Assembly: GCA_025991245.1 (NCBI GenBank)
Contig: BQMJ01000033.1
Location: forward strand, 160,777-224,776
Length of the DNA: 64,000 nt
Source: Galdieria partita
Taxonomy: Eukaryota; Rhodophyta; Bangiophyceae; Galdieriales; Galdieriaceae
Direction of reading: 5' to 3'
Notes under the pieces: model-generated
Told to the model about the DNA's origin: nothing
Databases searched by the model: none
Seen by the model: only the letters and a program-made list of their open reading frames with translations
Shown: in pieces, positions 21,304 through 35,512 of the stretch
Layout of the letters: the number at the start of each line of letters is the position of its first letter
Numbering within the stretch: the stretch's first letter is position 1
Position numbers and translations under genes: made by a program

Positions 21304-22449
21304 ATGCATAAAGGACAGTTCGTCCCTTTTGTGATTCTTTGTATGTTTATCCTAGTTGTATTTGATATTTGGTGTTGTCCTTGGGAATCATTCATAATAT
21401 CTATATTATTTATAGGTCATTTTCATTATTCAATTATATTTGTTTGGGGTTCAATGAATCGAAGAATTTTAACAGTTTTTGGTGCTACTGGTTTTATTGG
21501 AAGAGAGCTTTTGCGTTGTTTGAACAACGAGAAACGGGACCTCTTTTCAGTTGTGCGAATATTTTCCAGGAAAAATAAAGACACTTCATTTTTAACTGAT
21601 TTGAACTTGAACGTAAGTGTCCAAAGGTGTCCTTAGAACCAACATTCAAACCTCAATCACAAGGTAGAACATATTCAAGGTTCCATAACTTCCCACAGAG
21701 ATGTGGAATCCGCAGTTAAGGGCGCAAGTCACGTAGTAAACCTGGTTGGTATTTTGTATCCTACTAAAAATAGTTCTTTTGACGTGATACACCATGAGAG
21801 TGTGAAGAACATAGCTCGCATATGTAACAGCAGCGGTGTTCAACAGTTGATACACATATCAGCTTTAGGAAGTTCGTTAAATTCTTCTTCAGAATATGCT
21901 CGAACCAAAGCTTTGGGAGAAAAAGCCGCTTTATCGCTGTTTCCTCGTTCTACCATACTGAAACCGTCAATTGTGTATGGACCAGAAGACGACTTTTTCA
22001 ATCGCTTTCATCGTATGGCTAAAATATCACCTGTGCTGCCTCTTATAGGCGGAGGACAAACCAAATTTCAACCTGTACATGTTAACGATGTTGCGCAGGC
22101 AATTTTGGTTTCTTTAGATGAGAAACAAAATGTTGTCAGTGGCAAAGTATATGAATTAGGAGGACCGCACGTGAAAACATTTCGCGAATTATTGAGACTT
22201 TTGCTTCGTTATTCAGACCCTCCCTTGAAGAGGTTGCTAGTTCCTATGCCTTTTTGGCTGGCCAAGTCGCAAGCTATAGCGTTTGAACTTGCATATCAGT
22301 TGTTTGGAGTTGCTCCTATGTTAACCAGGGACCAAGTCGAACTTTTAAAAGCAGACAACATTGTCACTGCAGGGAGCCTCAATTTATTAGACTTGGGTAT
22401 TACACCTAAAACGCTGTCAAAAGATACTTTGTCTTATTTGAAAAGTTGA
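21304..22449 (+). CDS. Complex I 39-kDa (NDUFA9-like) subunit, NAD(P)-binding
   Basis: An extended short-chain dehydrogenase fold protein that sits on the matrix arm of mitochondrial complex I. The nucleotide-binding motif is FGATGFIGREL, followed by GASHVVNLVGIL, SSSEYARTKALGE (YxxxK), LKPSIVYGPEDDFFNRF and a C-terminal LLKADNIV region, all typical of NDUFA9. One 51-bp intron (21613-21663) is clear. The first ATG (21304) gives 364 aa with an unusually hydrophobic leader; a second possible in-frame intron (21341-21415, 75 bp) would shorten that leader, and ATG 21454 starts directly at MNRRILTVFGATG. Which start is used is uncertain. Confidence 0.8.
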
Positions 22450-22608
22450 CTATTGTAAATATAAAGTGCACATAGCATATCCTCTTCATGGAGCATTCTA
22501 GACGCGGGAATCCAGTTTTCCTTTGGCCCTTCTCCAGTTTTGAGTTTGTACTGTCCATTGATTGGAGTAGTTGTTGATACTACTACTCGTCGTCGCCAAT
22601 ATTATATT

Positions 22609-24348
22609 ATGTCTTCTTTGGCCATCTATGGTGAGAGACAGTCAGGTGAAGATGTCAGAACACAAAATATCACAGCTTGTATTGCGATTGCCAATATTTT
22701 GAAAAGTAGCTTGGGTCCTGTAGGGCTGGATAAAATGCTTGTGGACGATATGGGTGATGTTATTGTAACCAACGACGGTGCGACCATCTTGAAACAGTTA
22801 GAAGTGGAGCATCCAGCAGCTAAAGTACTTGTAGAACTGGCACAACAGCAGGATGAAGAGGTAGGTGATGGTAAGTATGAGTTGAAAGCATTTTCTACCT
22901 ACAAGATTCGTTATCGTGATACTTGTAGGTACGACATCTGTAGTATTATTGGCAGCCGAACTTTTGAGAAGAGCGGATGATTTGGTACGAAGAGGTATTC
23001 ATCCGACGAATATCATAGCAGGATATCGTTTAGCCATGCGAGAGTCTTGCAAATATCTTCGAGATATTTTGGCTGTATCTGTAGAGAAGTTAGGAAAGTC
23101 ATGTTTGATGAATACTGCGAGAACTGCCATTTCTTCCAAAATTATTGGCTCTGAGATTGATTTTTTTGCCAATCTTGCCGTAGAAGCCGTCTTAGCTGTT
23201 AAGAGGAAGACCGAAGATGGAAAATACAAGTATCCAATCAAAGCGATAAACATTTTGAAGAAGAGTGGGAAGGGTGCACGAGATTCTCAGTTACTAAAAG
23301 GTATAGGCTTGAATGTCACCCGTGCATCTCAAGGCATGCCTTTGCGTGTGAGTCCAGCCAAGATTGCGTGTTTAGATTTCGACTTGCGTCGCTCCAAGAT
23401 GAAGATGGGAGTTCAAGTGTTGGTTGAAGACCCCAAAGAATTGGAGAAAATTCAAGAAAAAGAGTATGAAGTGACAAAGAGTCGAATTGAAGCTATATTA
23501 AAAGCTGGAGCGAATGCTATCTTTACTACCAAAGGTATTGACGATGCGGCACTCAAATATTTTGTTGAGAAGAATGCCATTGCAGTTCGTCGTGTGGCCA
23601 AAGATGATATGAAGCGCTTAGCAAAAGCGACTGGTGCCTCTGTCCAAGTAAGTCTTTATTCAGCTATTATGGTTTAGTTCTTATTGTGTAATGGTAGTTA
23701 ACCATGGCTGATTTGGGAGGCGAGGAGAGCTTTGATCCTTCCTTTCTTGGTTCAGCTGAAGAAGTTGTTGAGGAAACTATTTCCGATGACAAGTTTATCT
23801 TTGTGAGAGGTTGTAAGAATCTTGCTAGTGGAACGATTGTCTTACGTGGTCCCAATGAATATATGTGTGACGAAATGTCACGTTCATTACATGATTGTCT
23901 TTGTGCTGTTCAGAGAGCTTTAGAAAGCAATTATGTAGTTCCTGGAGGAGGTTGTGTTGAAACAGCTCTATCAATATTTTTAGAGAATTTTGCGACTACA
24001 CTTGGTGGACGTGAGCAGTTGGCAATTGCAGAGTTTTCTGATGCTCTTTTGGTAATTCCTAAAACCCTTGCTGCAAATGCTGCTTTAGATGCTACTGATA
24101 TGATTGCAAAACTGCGTGCTGTTCATAATACTGGACAGTTGGACTCGAACAAAGGGAATCTGTCACATATGGGTTTAGATTTAGAGAATGGTCATTTGAG
24201 AGATAATTTAGAAGCCGGTATTTTAGAACCAGCCATGAGTAAGATCAAATCTATTCAACTGGCAACGGAAGCAGCGATAACGATTCTACGTATTGATGAT
24301 CTCATCAAACTGAAGAAGAAACAAGAAGACGATTCTGGAGAATACTAG
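22609..24348 (+). CDS. CCT1: Chaperonin CCT/TRiC subunit alpha
   Basis: One of eight subunits of the cytosolic chaperonin that folds actin and tubulin. Exons 22609-22870, 22929-23647 and 23698-24348 sum to 543 aa. Key motifs: [25 protein letters not shown] (nucleotide loop), [21 protein letters not shown] completed across intron 1, [18 protein letters not shown] after intron 2, [12 protein letters not shown] and an acidic C-terminus. The combination [23 protein letters not shown] and the GEESF..SFLG segment points to the alpha subunit over other CCT paralogues. Confidence 0.93.
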
Positions 24349-24480
24349 TTCTTTGCTAAAGGAGTTGTGAAAAGTTCATTTACAATATAAAGCTTGTTTC
24401 GTTTTTATGCAATTTTATTATTTTGATGAAATAGCTAACCAAAGAGATTTATTGATGATGGTTTTGATTCTTTCTATCAC

Positions 24481-27509
<3,029 letters not shown>

Positions 27510-27551
27510 AGAATGAAAGGAATTGGATGCTATTAGCTTTTGTACGAGTAT

Positions 27552-28459
27552 TTAAAAGAAATCCGTCCAGAACAAGGACAATTGGTCTTGATCAATGTTT
27601 TCGTGACTTTCGTTCTCATAAGAAAGCCATGATTGAGGGAAATGGATTGTTTCAGGAAAGATAGTTGAGAAGGGTTCTTCGTTTTCTGTAGAAATAGAGT
27701 TAGGCAATGTAGACTGTTGGATTTGCCACAAGTTGCTTAATGACCAGTCGTTTTGTTTTTGTGGAGAATCTAGTTGTTGTAGATTTCCAGTTGTATATGT
27801 TTCAGGGGTTGATTCGGAACAAGTTGATAACTTCCATTGTTGTTGAAAGCATTGTTCTGCTTTTGTAGAAGGATATTCTTCAGTTTCTTTGTCAGAATCG
27901 ATAAAGCTACTGTTCTGAGGCCTTTGTTTGTTCCTTAGATCAAAGTTTGGGTCGGTTAAACAATGGTAGAGTAACATTTCTGATTGGTTCTCATCTTTGG
28001 TTTCAGGGAGGCTTTGATTATCTTGCTGGATAGGAACAGATTGAAATAGCGGATCATTAGAAATGGTTATAGATACTACAAGAAGAAGAAGAAGACAGTG
28101 TGTAACGGTTCAGAATACATGTCTCATGAAAAGGAATGAATTACCTCTTTTTCGAAGCTTATTCAAGGATGGACTGAGTATTTTGGTTTCTTCGTAGAAC
28201 GAGGGAGTGGAACTTGATGGTCTTTTCTTCCACTGTGACAGTTGCCATTGTGTTGTTGATTCTGGAAAGTCAAGGTATTGTATAGATTTCGTATTCTCGT
28301 CTTGTTGAAGCAGTCTTTCCTTGCTTTTATGGATGTTTATTCCTATACTCGGTATTATTGATCGAGACTCTATTTTATCATAAAGCTAAAGTTTTTTATC
28401 ATACCTTGAGAGTCTGATTTCTGTCTCTTCAACACGCTAGGTACATTTGTTCTATTCAT
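27552..28459 (-). CDS. Hypothetical Gln/Ser-rich protein, three exons
   Basis: ATG at 28459 and exons 28459-28405, 28369-28145 and 28075-27552 sum to 268 codons (267 aa). The frame stays open only with these splices, supporting a real gene. The product is hydrophilic, Gln-, Ser- and Pro-rich with repeated W/Q patches (WQLSQWKKRPSS, FQQQWKLS, SLSNLWQIQQ) and no recognised domain; probably disordered. The first intron is only 35 bp, shorter than all others in the window. Function unknown. Confidence 0.55.
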
Positions 28460-30373
28460 CTTTCTTTGACAAACAGGGAAAAAGAGAGTTGAATGATTGA
28501 AATATTCCCGAGCGGGATTTTGTTGGATTTGAAATCGAAAAATTTTTGAAATGCCACAATTCGGGCTCTTTCAAAATAGAGAGAATTCAAGCAGCTACTT
28601 GGAGTAAACAATTCAGTGGAGAATTTTTTCTATTTGTTTGTATAGTGTAAGAAGGTTATGTTGTTGGACATTTTTGCTTATTGTCATATTGTGGATACTG
28701 TAATAGAGTAACAGATGGTTTTGCTTGGAATATGCATGAAAATGAATTTTCTAAACTGCTGCAGATCATTCTAGATAGGTTCACTATCTTTTATGTGGCA
28801 GTTGAACATACTTTGATGAAGAACAACTCAGTAACAATCAAAATCTTGATAGTGATTGTATGTTTATGACGTATCACTGCTCTGGGAAGCATTTAGATAT
28901 GGTAGGAGATTGGTTTTGGTTCTCAGTTGTCACGGAAATTACTGTGATTTGTCATATAATCAACATCAAGTGCCAGCTGTTTGTATATTTGAGTCGATTT
29001 TGACTAATTATACAACTGGAAGATAACTTTTTGCTGCGTACACAAATTGTTTTCTCCTGCAATACAAAACAGACTGGGACATTAAGATTGGTATTCAGCG
29101 ACACATTGTATCGAGAACTAGTATAATATAGTCGACTCCTTAGGTTGCTAGACATAAGCTTGAAATGCCAAAGAATGCTTGTGATAGGCAATAGAGTTGA
29201 CTATTCTATTTAACTACAGAGAAGTTATTGTGGGAAGGAATCCCAATGAACTTATGTCGTTTGTACTTTTGACTCTTTTTTATGAAGAAGAGGAGAAAAT
29301 ATAGAGGCCAAATATGAAGTTGCGCTATTCTTTTGCTTTCTTTGACATGTGTTTTGTTATTATATGATGGAAAGGGAATGATTTGGAACAAACGAAAAGA
29401 AAGCAAGTCCAGAAACCAAGTCGCACGCGCGAGAGTAAAGCCCGCCAATGTAGTGAGATATATGGTTGGATGCATTATTCAGTTTTTCTTGTTATCTAGC
29501 ATGTTTCTCAACACATACCACACCAGATAGATTTCGTAACGTTCTTACAATGTCAGGTCAGAGTGCGTTTTCGGTCAAAGGAAGGAAATGAAAAAGTCCA
29601 CGCTAGTTCAGAATTGTGTTCTCCTGCAAGTTTGCAAGAAAGCACAAACTTGCTCAACATAATGAAACGGTACAAAGATTGCAGTGGCACTAATAGTTTT
29701 GTTCTTCAATATTGTGGGTTATGTTGGGTTTTCAGTGAAGTACTTGAGGTTGGAGATGCCCTACTTTCAAAGAAGAACTGCTTATCAATCCTATTTTCAA
29801 GTACCCGCAACGACAATATCTATGAGAGTTGAAATAGCTCATATTTTAAACCTTCTTCTTCCTTGAGTGGTGGATAATTGTCATCGTAGTATAACAACAA
29901 TGATCGCCCCAAGTATCCTCAAAGACTTGACCATTTTCAGGCTTTCCTAACATAACCCAAAAGGTATTCTCAACGTGTGGTTTCATCGAACATTCCTTAA
30001 GATAGTGTACAACAAGTAGAGATACAACTGAGCTTGAAGGTTACAAATCTTCAATCAACAGTAAACTAATACAACAGATGAAAGCATGATATAGAAACTT
30101 GTCTGAAAAATGCAAATAAACCTTTTTAACTATTATCCTTGCACTTGGAGAGCTTTCAAAATTGGAAAAAAGAGTTTTCACAAGTATTTTCTCTCTCTCA
30201 AGATTCTTTATGGAAATTTCTTTCACACAATGACTCTGTATCTTCGGCATCAACACTTTACATACATTTTAGTGTCATCCTACAGTAAACAAATGAGAAT
30301 GAGAACAGCAGCAGATATCCAACAAAATGTGTTCTGTCTTCGAGAACACAAGTAAATAGGAAAGGAATGAGCA
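28460..30373. other. Gene-poor stretch with unresolved short frames
   Basis: About 1.9 kb without a gene I can support. Short open frames at 28681-28869 (+), 29333-29530 (+, basic with a C-terminal hydrophobic segment) and 29563-29832 (+) could be exons of one small multi-exon gene, but none carries a recognised motif and I could not build a consistent splice model. Confidence 0.3.
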
Positions 30374-30664
30374 TCACAAGGACGCAATACGAGATACTGA
30401 GTCGAGACTATCACAGACCTCCACTTGGTTAGAGAGAAAAGGTGTTCCTTTAACCTTGCGTTGTGCCAAAAACAAAGTTCCGTAACAACTGTTTGTAGAG
30501 CCAGTATACTCGAGTGATAGGCTGGAAAAGGAAGATGACAAACTCTTCTCCAAATGGTCCACAATATCATGGATCTCTAAAGTTGAACGGGAGATCAATT
30601 CTAACTGCGTTCTTCTACAAGTCGTCATATAATTTCGTTTAGTCGAACTTCTTCTTTTTACCAT
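30374..30664 (-). CDS. Possible small Ser-rich protein
   Basis: A 96-codon frame starting at an ATG (MVKRRSSTKRNYM), basic at the N-terminus and Ser-rich after. No known domain. It lies just downstream of another candidate minus-strand frame and might be part of it. Coding status is unproven. Confidence 0.25.
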   Translation of the reverse strand: MVKRRSSTKRNYMTTCRRTQLELISRSTLEIHDIVDHLEKSLSSSFSSLSLEYTGSTNSCYGTLFLAQRKVKGTPFLSNQVEVCDSLDSVSRIASL

Positions 30665-30679
30665 ACAAAAGAGAAGAAA

Positions 30680-31025
30680 TTAGACTGTATAATAGTTCCC
30701 CATTGATTGAATAGTAATAATTATGTGTCGCACGACGTGATCACCTGTAGTATCTTGAAGGTCAAATCGTTGTTTTTGAAACCAATCGACTTGATCAAAA
30801 AAAGAACAACACGATATTGATTGAAAGTGATAGTCAAGATGGTTCGAACTTACTTCACAAGGCAGTTCAGATCTGTGATGTATTTTGTTGTAAAAAGGCA
30901 AGTGCTTATTTCTGGATTTGGTACTTACATACCTGCAGTAGCAAGCCTTGAATAATAAGCAGACCACAGGCCAGACACTGTAAAAGGCTGAAAATCATCA
31001 TAAGGATGAGCTGTTGCCGCTTTCA
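30680..31025 (-). CDS. Possible small multi-exon protein
   Basis: From ATG 31025 a short exon reads MKAATAHPYDDFQPFTVSGL and ends at a good donor (AG|GTATGT) near 30933; a likely acceptor lies about 54 bp further on, and a frame then stays open down to a stop at 30680. Phase does not fit perfectly for every reading, so the model is tentative. Two alternative frames of exon 1 are open, one with a hydrophobic leader. I do not recognise the product. Confidence 0.25.
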
Positions 31026-33328
31026 TTTTGTACCACCAATTTTTTCTTTTCTGAACATGCAACGAAGAGGTTAAAGCAAATTGACCCATGTCTTTTCATA
31101 GATTCAAATATTTCAAGACAAATGTTCTATTTTCACCAGCAACAAGATGTGAACTAGAAGAAAATGTAACGACTTGGTCTCATTCAACATTTCGAGATAT
31201 ATCAGTTGATTGTCGGTATTGGCTCAACTGATACACTTGTAGTTGTTGATTGAAACATCTACATCCTTGTCATGACCCAATATCACAACACGTTCATAAT
31301 TATGAAAAAACATGTAAGTCCATACAAAAAAAGAACAATGGTGAGCAACAGTTTATCCAACTATTCGAGATAGTTTTGCTTGGTTTTCAACTATATCTGT
31401 TAAAGAATTGAATCCAAATTCAATCACTATTCAATATTTTCTTGTTTATTCGAAGAGATGAAAGAGAACAAAAACTCGTTTCACTTTATGATGTTTTTGA
31501 AGCTGAGAATATTTTCTTTCTGTCCCTGTGTTTTGAAGAGTTGAATGAAAGAACAAGATTGAATCTAGTTGTCAAAGTAAAAAGTATTGAAATGGATAAA
31601 CTTTCAACTTGAATTTCTGACAAGAGTATTTTACGCAACTTGAAGACTGCAGAACAGTACATTCTTATAAAAGCATTAACTCGTTGGTTGAAATGTAGAA
31701 AGATGGGGTCTAAATGAATGACAACCTTTTGAATTCCATCATTTTTATATAAGGCTTGTTTGGAAAAAGTTCAAGAGTACAAGGTACAAAGCTTTTTCTG
31801 ACAAGTTTGATTGTTGTAATTTGGAAGAGAACAGAACTTTTCTTTCTTTGTGTATTCGAGTTTTACTGGTTTGTTTGAACAAGAGAATCAAGGGTTTATA
31901 TGGAAAAAGTTGTATTCTTGTTCTAGTTTTGACTAGGAAACAGAGCACATAAACTAGTTGAAAATATGTGTGGAGTTGTTGGTCAAGAGGTTTCAAGCAT
32001 CTTTTGCTAGGTTTTCTCTCCTAGGAGAGAATCTTTCAGCTTTAACCAAACGCAGTTGCATCTACATAATTGTTTCTTTACACAGTATTAGTGGAATCTT
32101 ATTTGTATTCAATGGAAAGAGAATATTTGTGCTCACAAAGTTCAACCAGAGCTGAAGAACGATAAAGTTTTCCATTTCTTCAATACAACTGTATCTATGT
32201 AAGTTTGTTGGCTATAATGTCGAACAAATATATACAGAGAGAGAGACAGAGACAGAGACAGATTGTCACAAGTATTCTCAAGTTGAAAGTGTTTTCAAGT
32301 CTCAAGTTTTCTCTTTTTTAACTTTGTTGGACAAACAACCAAACTAGTTGATATGCAAGATATACAAGTGAATCTTTTGAAGTCCAATTCAGAACGTTAT
32401 GTGAGACAAGTAAACCCAAATATTCGTATTCCAAGTTACTAGAGCAACTTGACTCCACTTTCTACCCTAGTGAAAATCATTTCAAGTTTTGCGCAGAAAC
32501 ATTTTGAATGCGAAACCAAGAACAACTTGGGATTTTCTACTTGTTGAAAAGTTTCTAGAGGTAATTGTCTTATGAATGTAACAAGATAAAGACAGGAAGC
32601 GTACGAAATTTCTTGAAAGTCGTTAGGAGACGAGAACATAAGAAGCAATTGTTGAAGCAACGTTGTAGCTTTGTTTCACGAGACAAGTTAACTCGTGACT
32701 GGAAAAGTTGGATACATTTACCGACCGAAGTGTTTCTAGATATTTTAAGTTATTATTAGTTTTTTGTTTTCTTTGTGGTTGAGTTCGTTTTTATATCTTG
32801 AATTGGAGAGGGGGGAGGATACTAGGCGTTCTTGTTATCCATCTTTTCAAACTCTTTTCTAAATTGGTAGACCATCTCGTTGGAATGATTTTGTTATTTT
32901 TTTCGTATCACTTGTCCTGTTTATATGAAAACATGAAGTATGTCCATTGCGAAGAAAGACTTTGGAGTTGACACTAGTTGTAAGAATTGAGTTTTGGAGT
33001 TTGCGACTCTTGGAAAAGCAAGTTGGAAAGATTGACTCGTTTTATTGTCAAGGTAGGGTTTTTGTTCTGACAAGGGTTAACTGTAAATAGGAGTTTATAG
33101 TTAAGAGAGTTGATATGTGACAGTTTTTTTTTTGAAAAATTTTTTAGGGTAAGGAGGTGATGAGGGAAATAGAATAGCCATTGGAATCGATTTTTGTGGT
33201 CCAGGTCATTTTTCCAGTTTTAGCTTGGGAGTAAACGACGTTTGGTAAACCTCTCCAGCGTTCCTTGAGTCTTTGAGTCAAACAAGAAGCTTCCGCATAC
33301 GAAATAACTGCTTGGACTCCTTTTCAGT
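31026..33328. other. Non-coding subtelomeric stretch with simple repeats and a palindrome
   Basis: About 2.3 kb with no supportable gene. It holds a GA/CAGA-rich simple repeat near 32236-32262 and an 18-bp perfect palindrome at 32014-32031. A short plus frame at 32565-32759 ends in SWIHLPTEVFLDILSYY, which resembles the first turn of an F-box (LPxEv...IlsYl) but stops there; it has no ATG at its start, so I do not call it a gene. Confidence 0.4.
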
Positions 33329-34857
33329 TTAGCCCAGTTCTTTCTGTGGTTGTATCTCAGAGTTGATAGAACTGTAAACAATATTATTATTATTGTCTTC
33401 ATAATAAACTCCACTGTTCAATATCCAATTCTGATTATCACGAAAATGTCTGGAAACTTCTTCAGTATACTTGTTGCTTACAATCAACTGAATGGCTGTT
33501 AAATTATTCTGTTCCAATTCAAGCTGTGACGCCACTGGATGTAAAAATTTAGCAACTTCTGACTTAATCATTGAGCGACCAACACCAGAACTTGACAATT
33601 GAAAACATTTCAATCCAATACCTATCAAATATACTCTCTTCTTGGTGGTTTCAGTCTCCACAGGTGTCTGCTCTGAAGAAGATTCATCTTGAATATCAAG
33701 GAAAGAATTGTCTTTCATATCTGTTACTCGAATAAGAACATCAGGTCCATTGGAGTTTTGTCGAATAGGAATAAATATTCCATCTTTTGATAAATACTTT
33801 TCAAAAAATGGTTTCCAAGCATTGACATTGTAAGTTTCTTCGCTAGCACTATGGATTCCACTCCCTGTCGAACTAAATGCTGGAACATACTTGGGAATAG
33901 GATCCACTTTTAAACTGCCGATGGTTTCAGTAGATTCTATTGATATATATTCTATAAAACTATGTCCAAATATACTCAATTCTTTTAGTTTGGAACAGAA
34001 GCAACATCGAACATAAAGAGTAAATATAGTCGCACATTTGAGACTACCACTTGTCGACGAAAACGAAACTCAAATAAAACGAATAGGATTGAATTTTCGA
34101 TAGTAACTTTTGATGTCCTTCAAAACAGTCTTTCTACAAACCAACTTGAACAATGTTTCTCCAGCTTGGCTAAAAATCGCTTGTCCGTCTTTGTCTTGTT
34201 CGTTGCTTGAACAGTTCAGATAAAAAGCACCAAAATTTTTCGCAATATCCAAAACATTATTTAGAATGACTCAGAAGTATCAAAGTCTCTCTCATTGGAA
34301 TACAAAATTCTAAAATAATGACAAAAAGCATAGAAGAAACAGAAATCCTTGATTTTGTTATCATACGAGAAAGAGAGTTACTGCCAGATAACGATTTGGA
34401 ATCATTTTCTACATTTCCTTTTCCTATTTCATCCTCTGAAAGATTAAAAAAACTATTCCAACTTTCACATCTATCAATCAATAATATACTAACGAATACA
34501 ATTGCATACAATTGTTTGAAGAACCAATGGTGTTCTTCACGATGACTAGGAAAAGTAGTTTTAAAACTGACTATTTATTGTACTCCATATTGGCATCAAA
34601 TACTTTACAGTTTCTTCTGAAAAGAGATCCAAATGAAGAAAACTGAACATTGTTTGCAAGGATATAACATCTTCTTGTCTAATCATTATACAATCCGATC
34701 TCCTTGCGGAAATAAAAGGTAAAGGCACAGCTAAAAAGCTTAATAAAACTCCTAAAAAGGAACGACAAACAGTAGACATTCGAGTGACTTTGTCAGGCTT
34801 TATCCAATCTCGAAACATCGAAAACTTTCTCAGTTTCAATGTTCCAAATTTCGTCAA
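33329..34857 (-). pseudogene. Decayed Crinkler/RHS-like NTPase-nuclease copy
   Basis: Minus-strand fragments in different frames are colinear with the intact 726-aa and 705-aa proteins next door. The fragment at 34857-34561 aligns by eye with the middle domain (VTRMSTVCRSFLGVLLSF against VTRISTLDEDRRSVLDMLL). The fragment at 33979-33329 aligns with the C-terminal nuclease-like domain (TYNVNAWKPFFEKYL against TYGCNEWNEIIHKAL, then GPDVLIRV and YLIGIGLKC against SPDIMFKL and VGVACKG). The N-terminal ATPase part is missing, and stops separate the pieces, so it is a truncated, broken paralogue. Relationship is read by eye and not computed. Confidence 0.65.
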
Positions 34858-35512
34858 TAAACAAATACAAATAAAGTTTCTTTAGGACTTTTAATATCTT
34901 TGAAGCCAATCAACTGGAAAAATAAAGTGAAAACCTGAGGAAATCCAGGGCTATTGGAAATCTATCAAGTGCTTCATTGCCCATCCATTCTAAACGTGTA
35001 GTCAGAAAGCGACCCCCGTGAGTAGCTTGGAGAGAATTGAACAATATATATATAAAGTCTCGCTTAGTTGAGCATCTAGAGAAATTTTCCTATTTTCTCT
35101 CCTATTCCAATCTCAGACAGGCCAACTCATTTTCAAAAGTTGTAAACGTTTGGAGGTGTTGGCCAATCGTGCTTTCCACTCCCACGCATTCGGGATGCGT
35201 AAGGCAAAGTTGGTGATTCCACACTAGCGAAACCTTTGATGTCGCAAACACAAGATGCGTAAAAAGCAATCAGATCTTACAACTTGCGGACTTTCAGTTG
35301 ACAAGGGAATATTTGATCCTTCTAGCACGAATGCATTTCAATCTTTCGATATTGCTATCCATGCCCAAACACAGAAAATGTTTTGTAACGATTATCCTCC
35401 ATAAAAGACAATCTAATGTTCTATTTGAGTCTATTCTGAATACTTTTTGTGCTAACAAACGAAAGCAACCCAATGAATTCACTAATTCTACAAATTTTAT
35501 TTTGGGGCGGCG
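34858..35512. other. Upstream region of the intact RHS-like gene
   Basis: About 650 bp with no gene. It contains a small hairpin at 35184-35200 (ACGCAT/ATGCGT arms with a five-base loop) and a second ATGCGT nearby. It probably holds the promoter of the gene starting at 35513. Confidence 0.4.
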
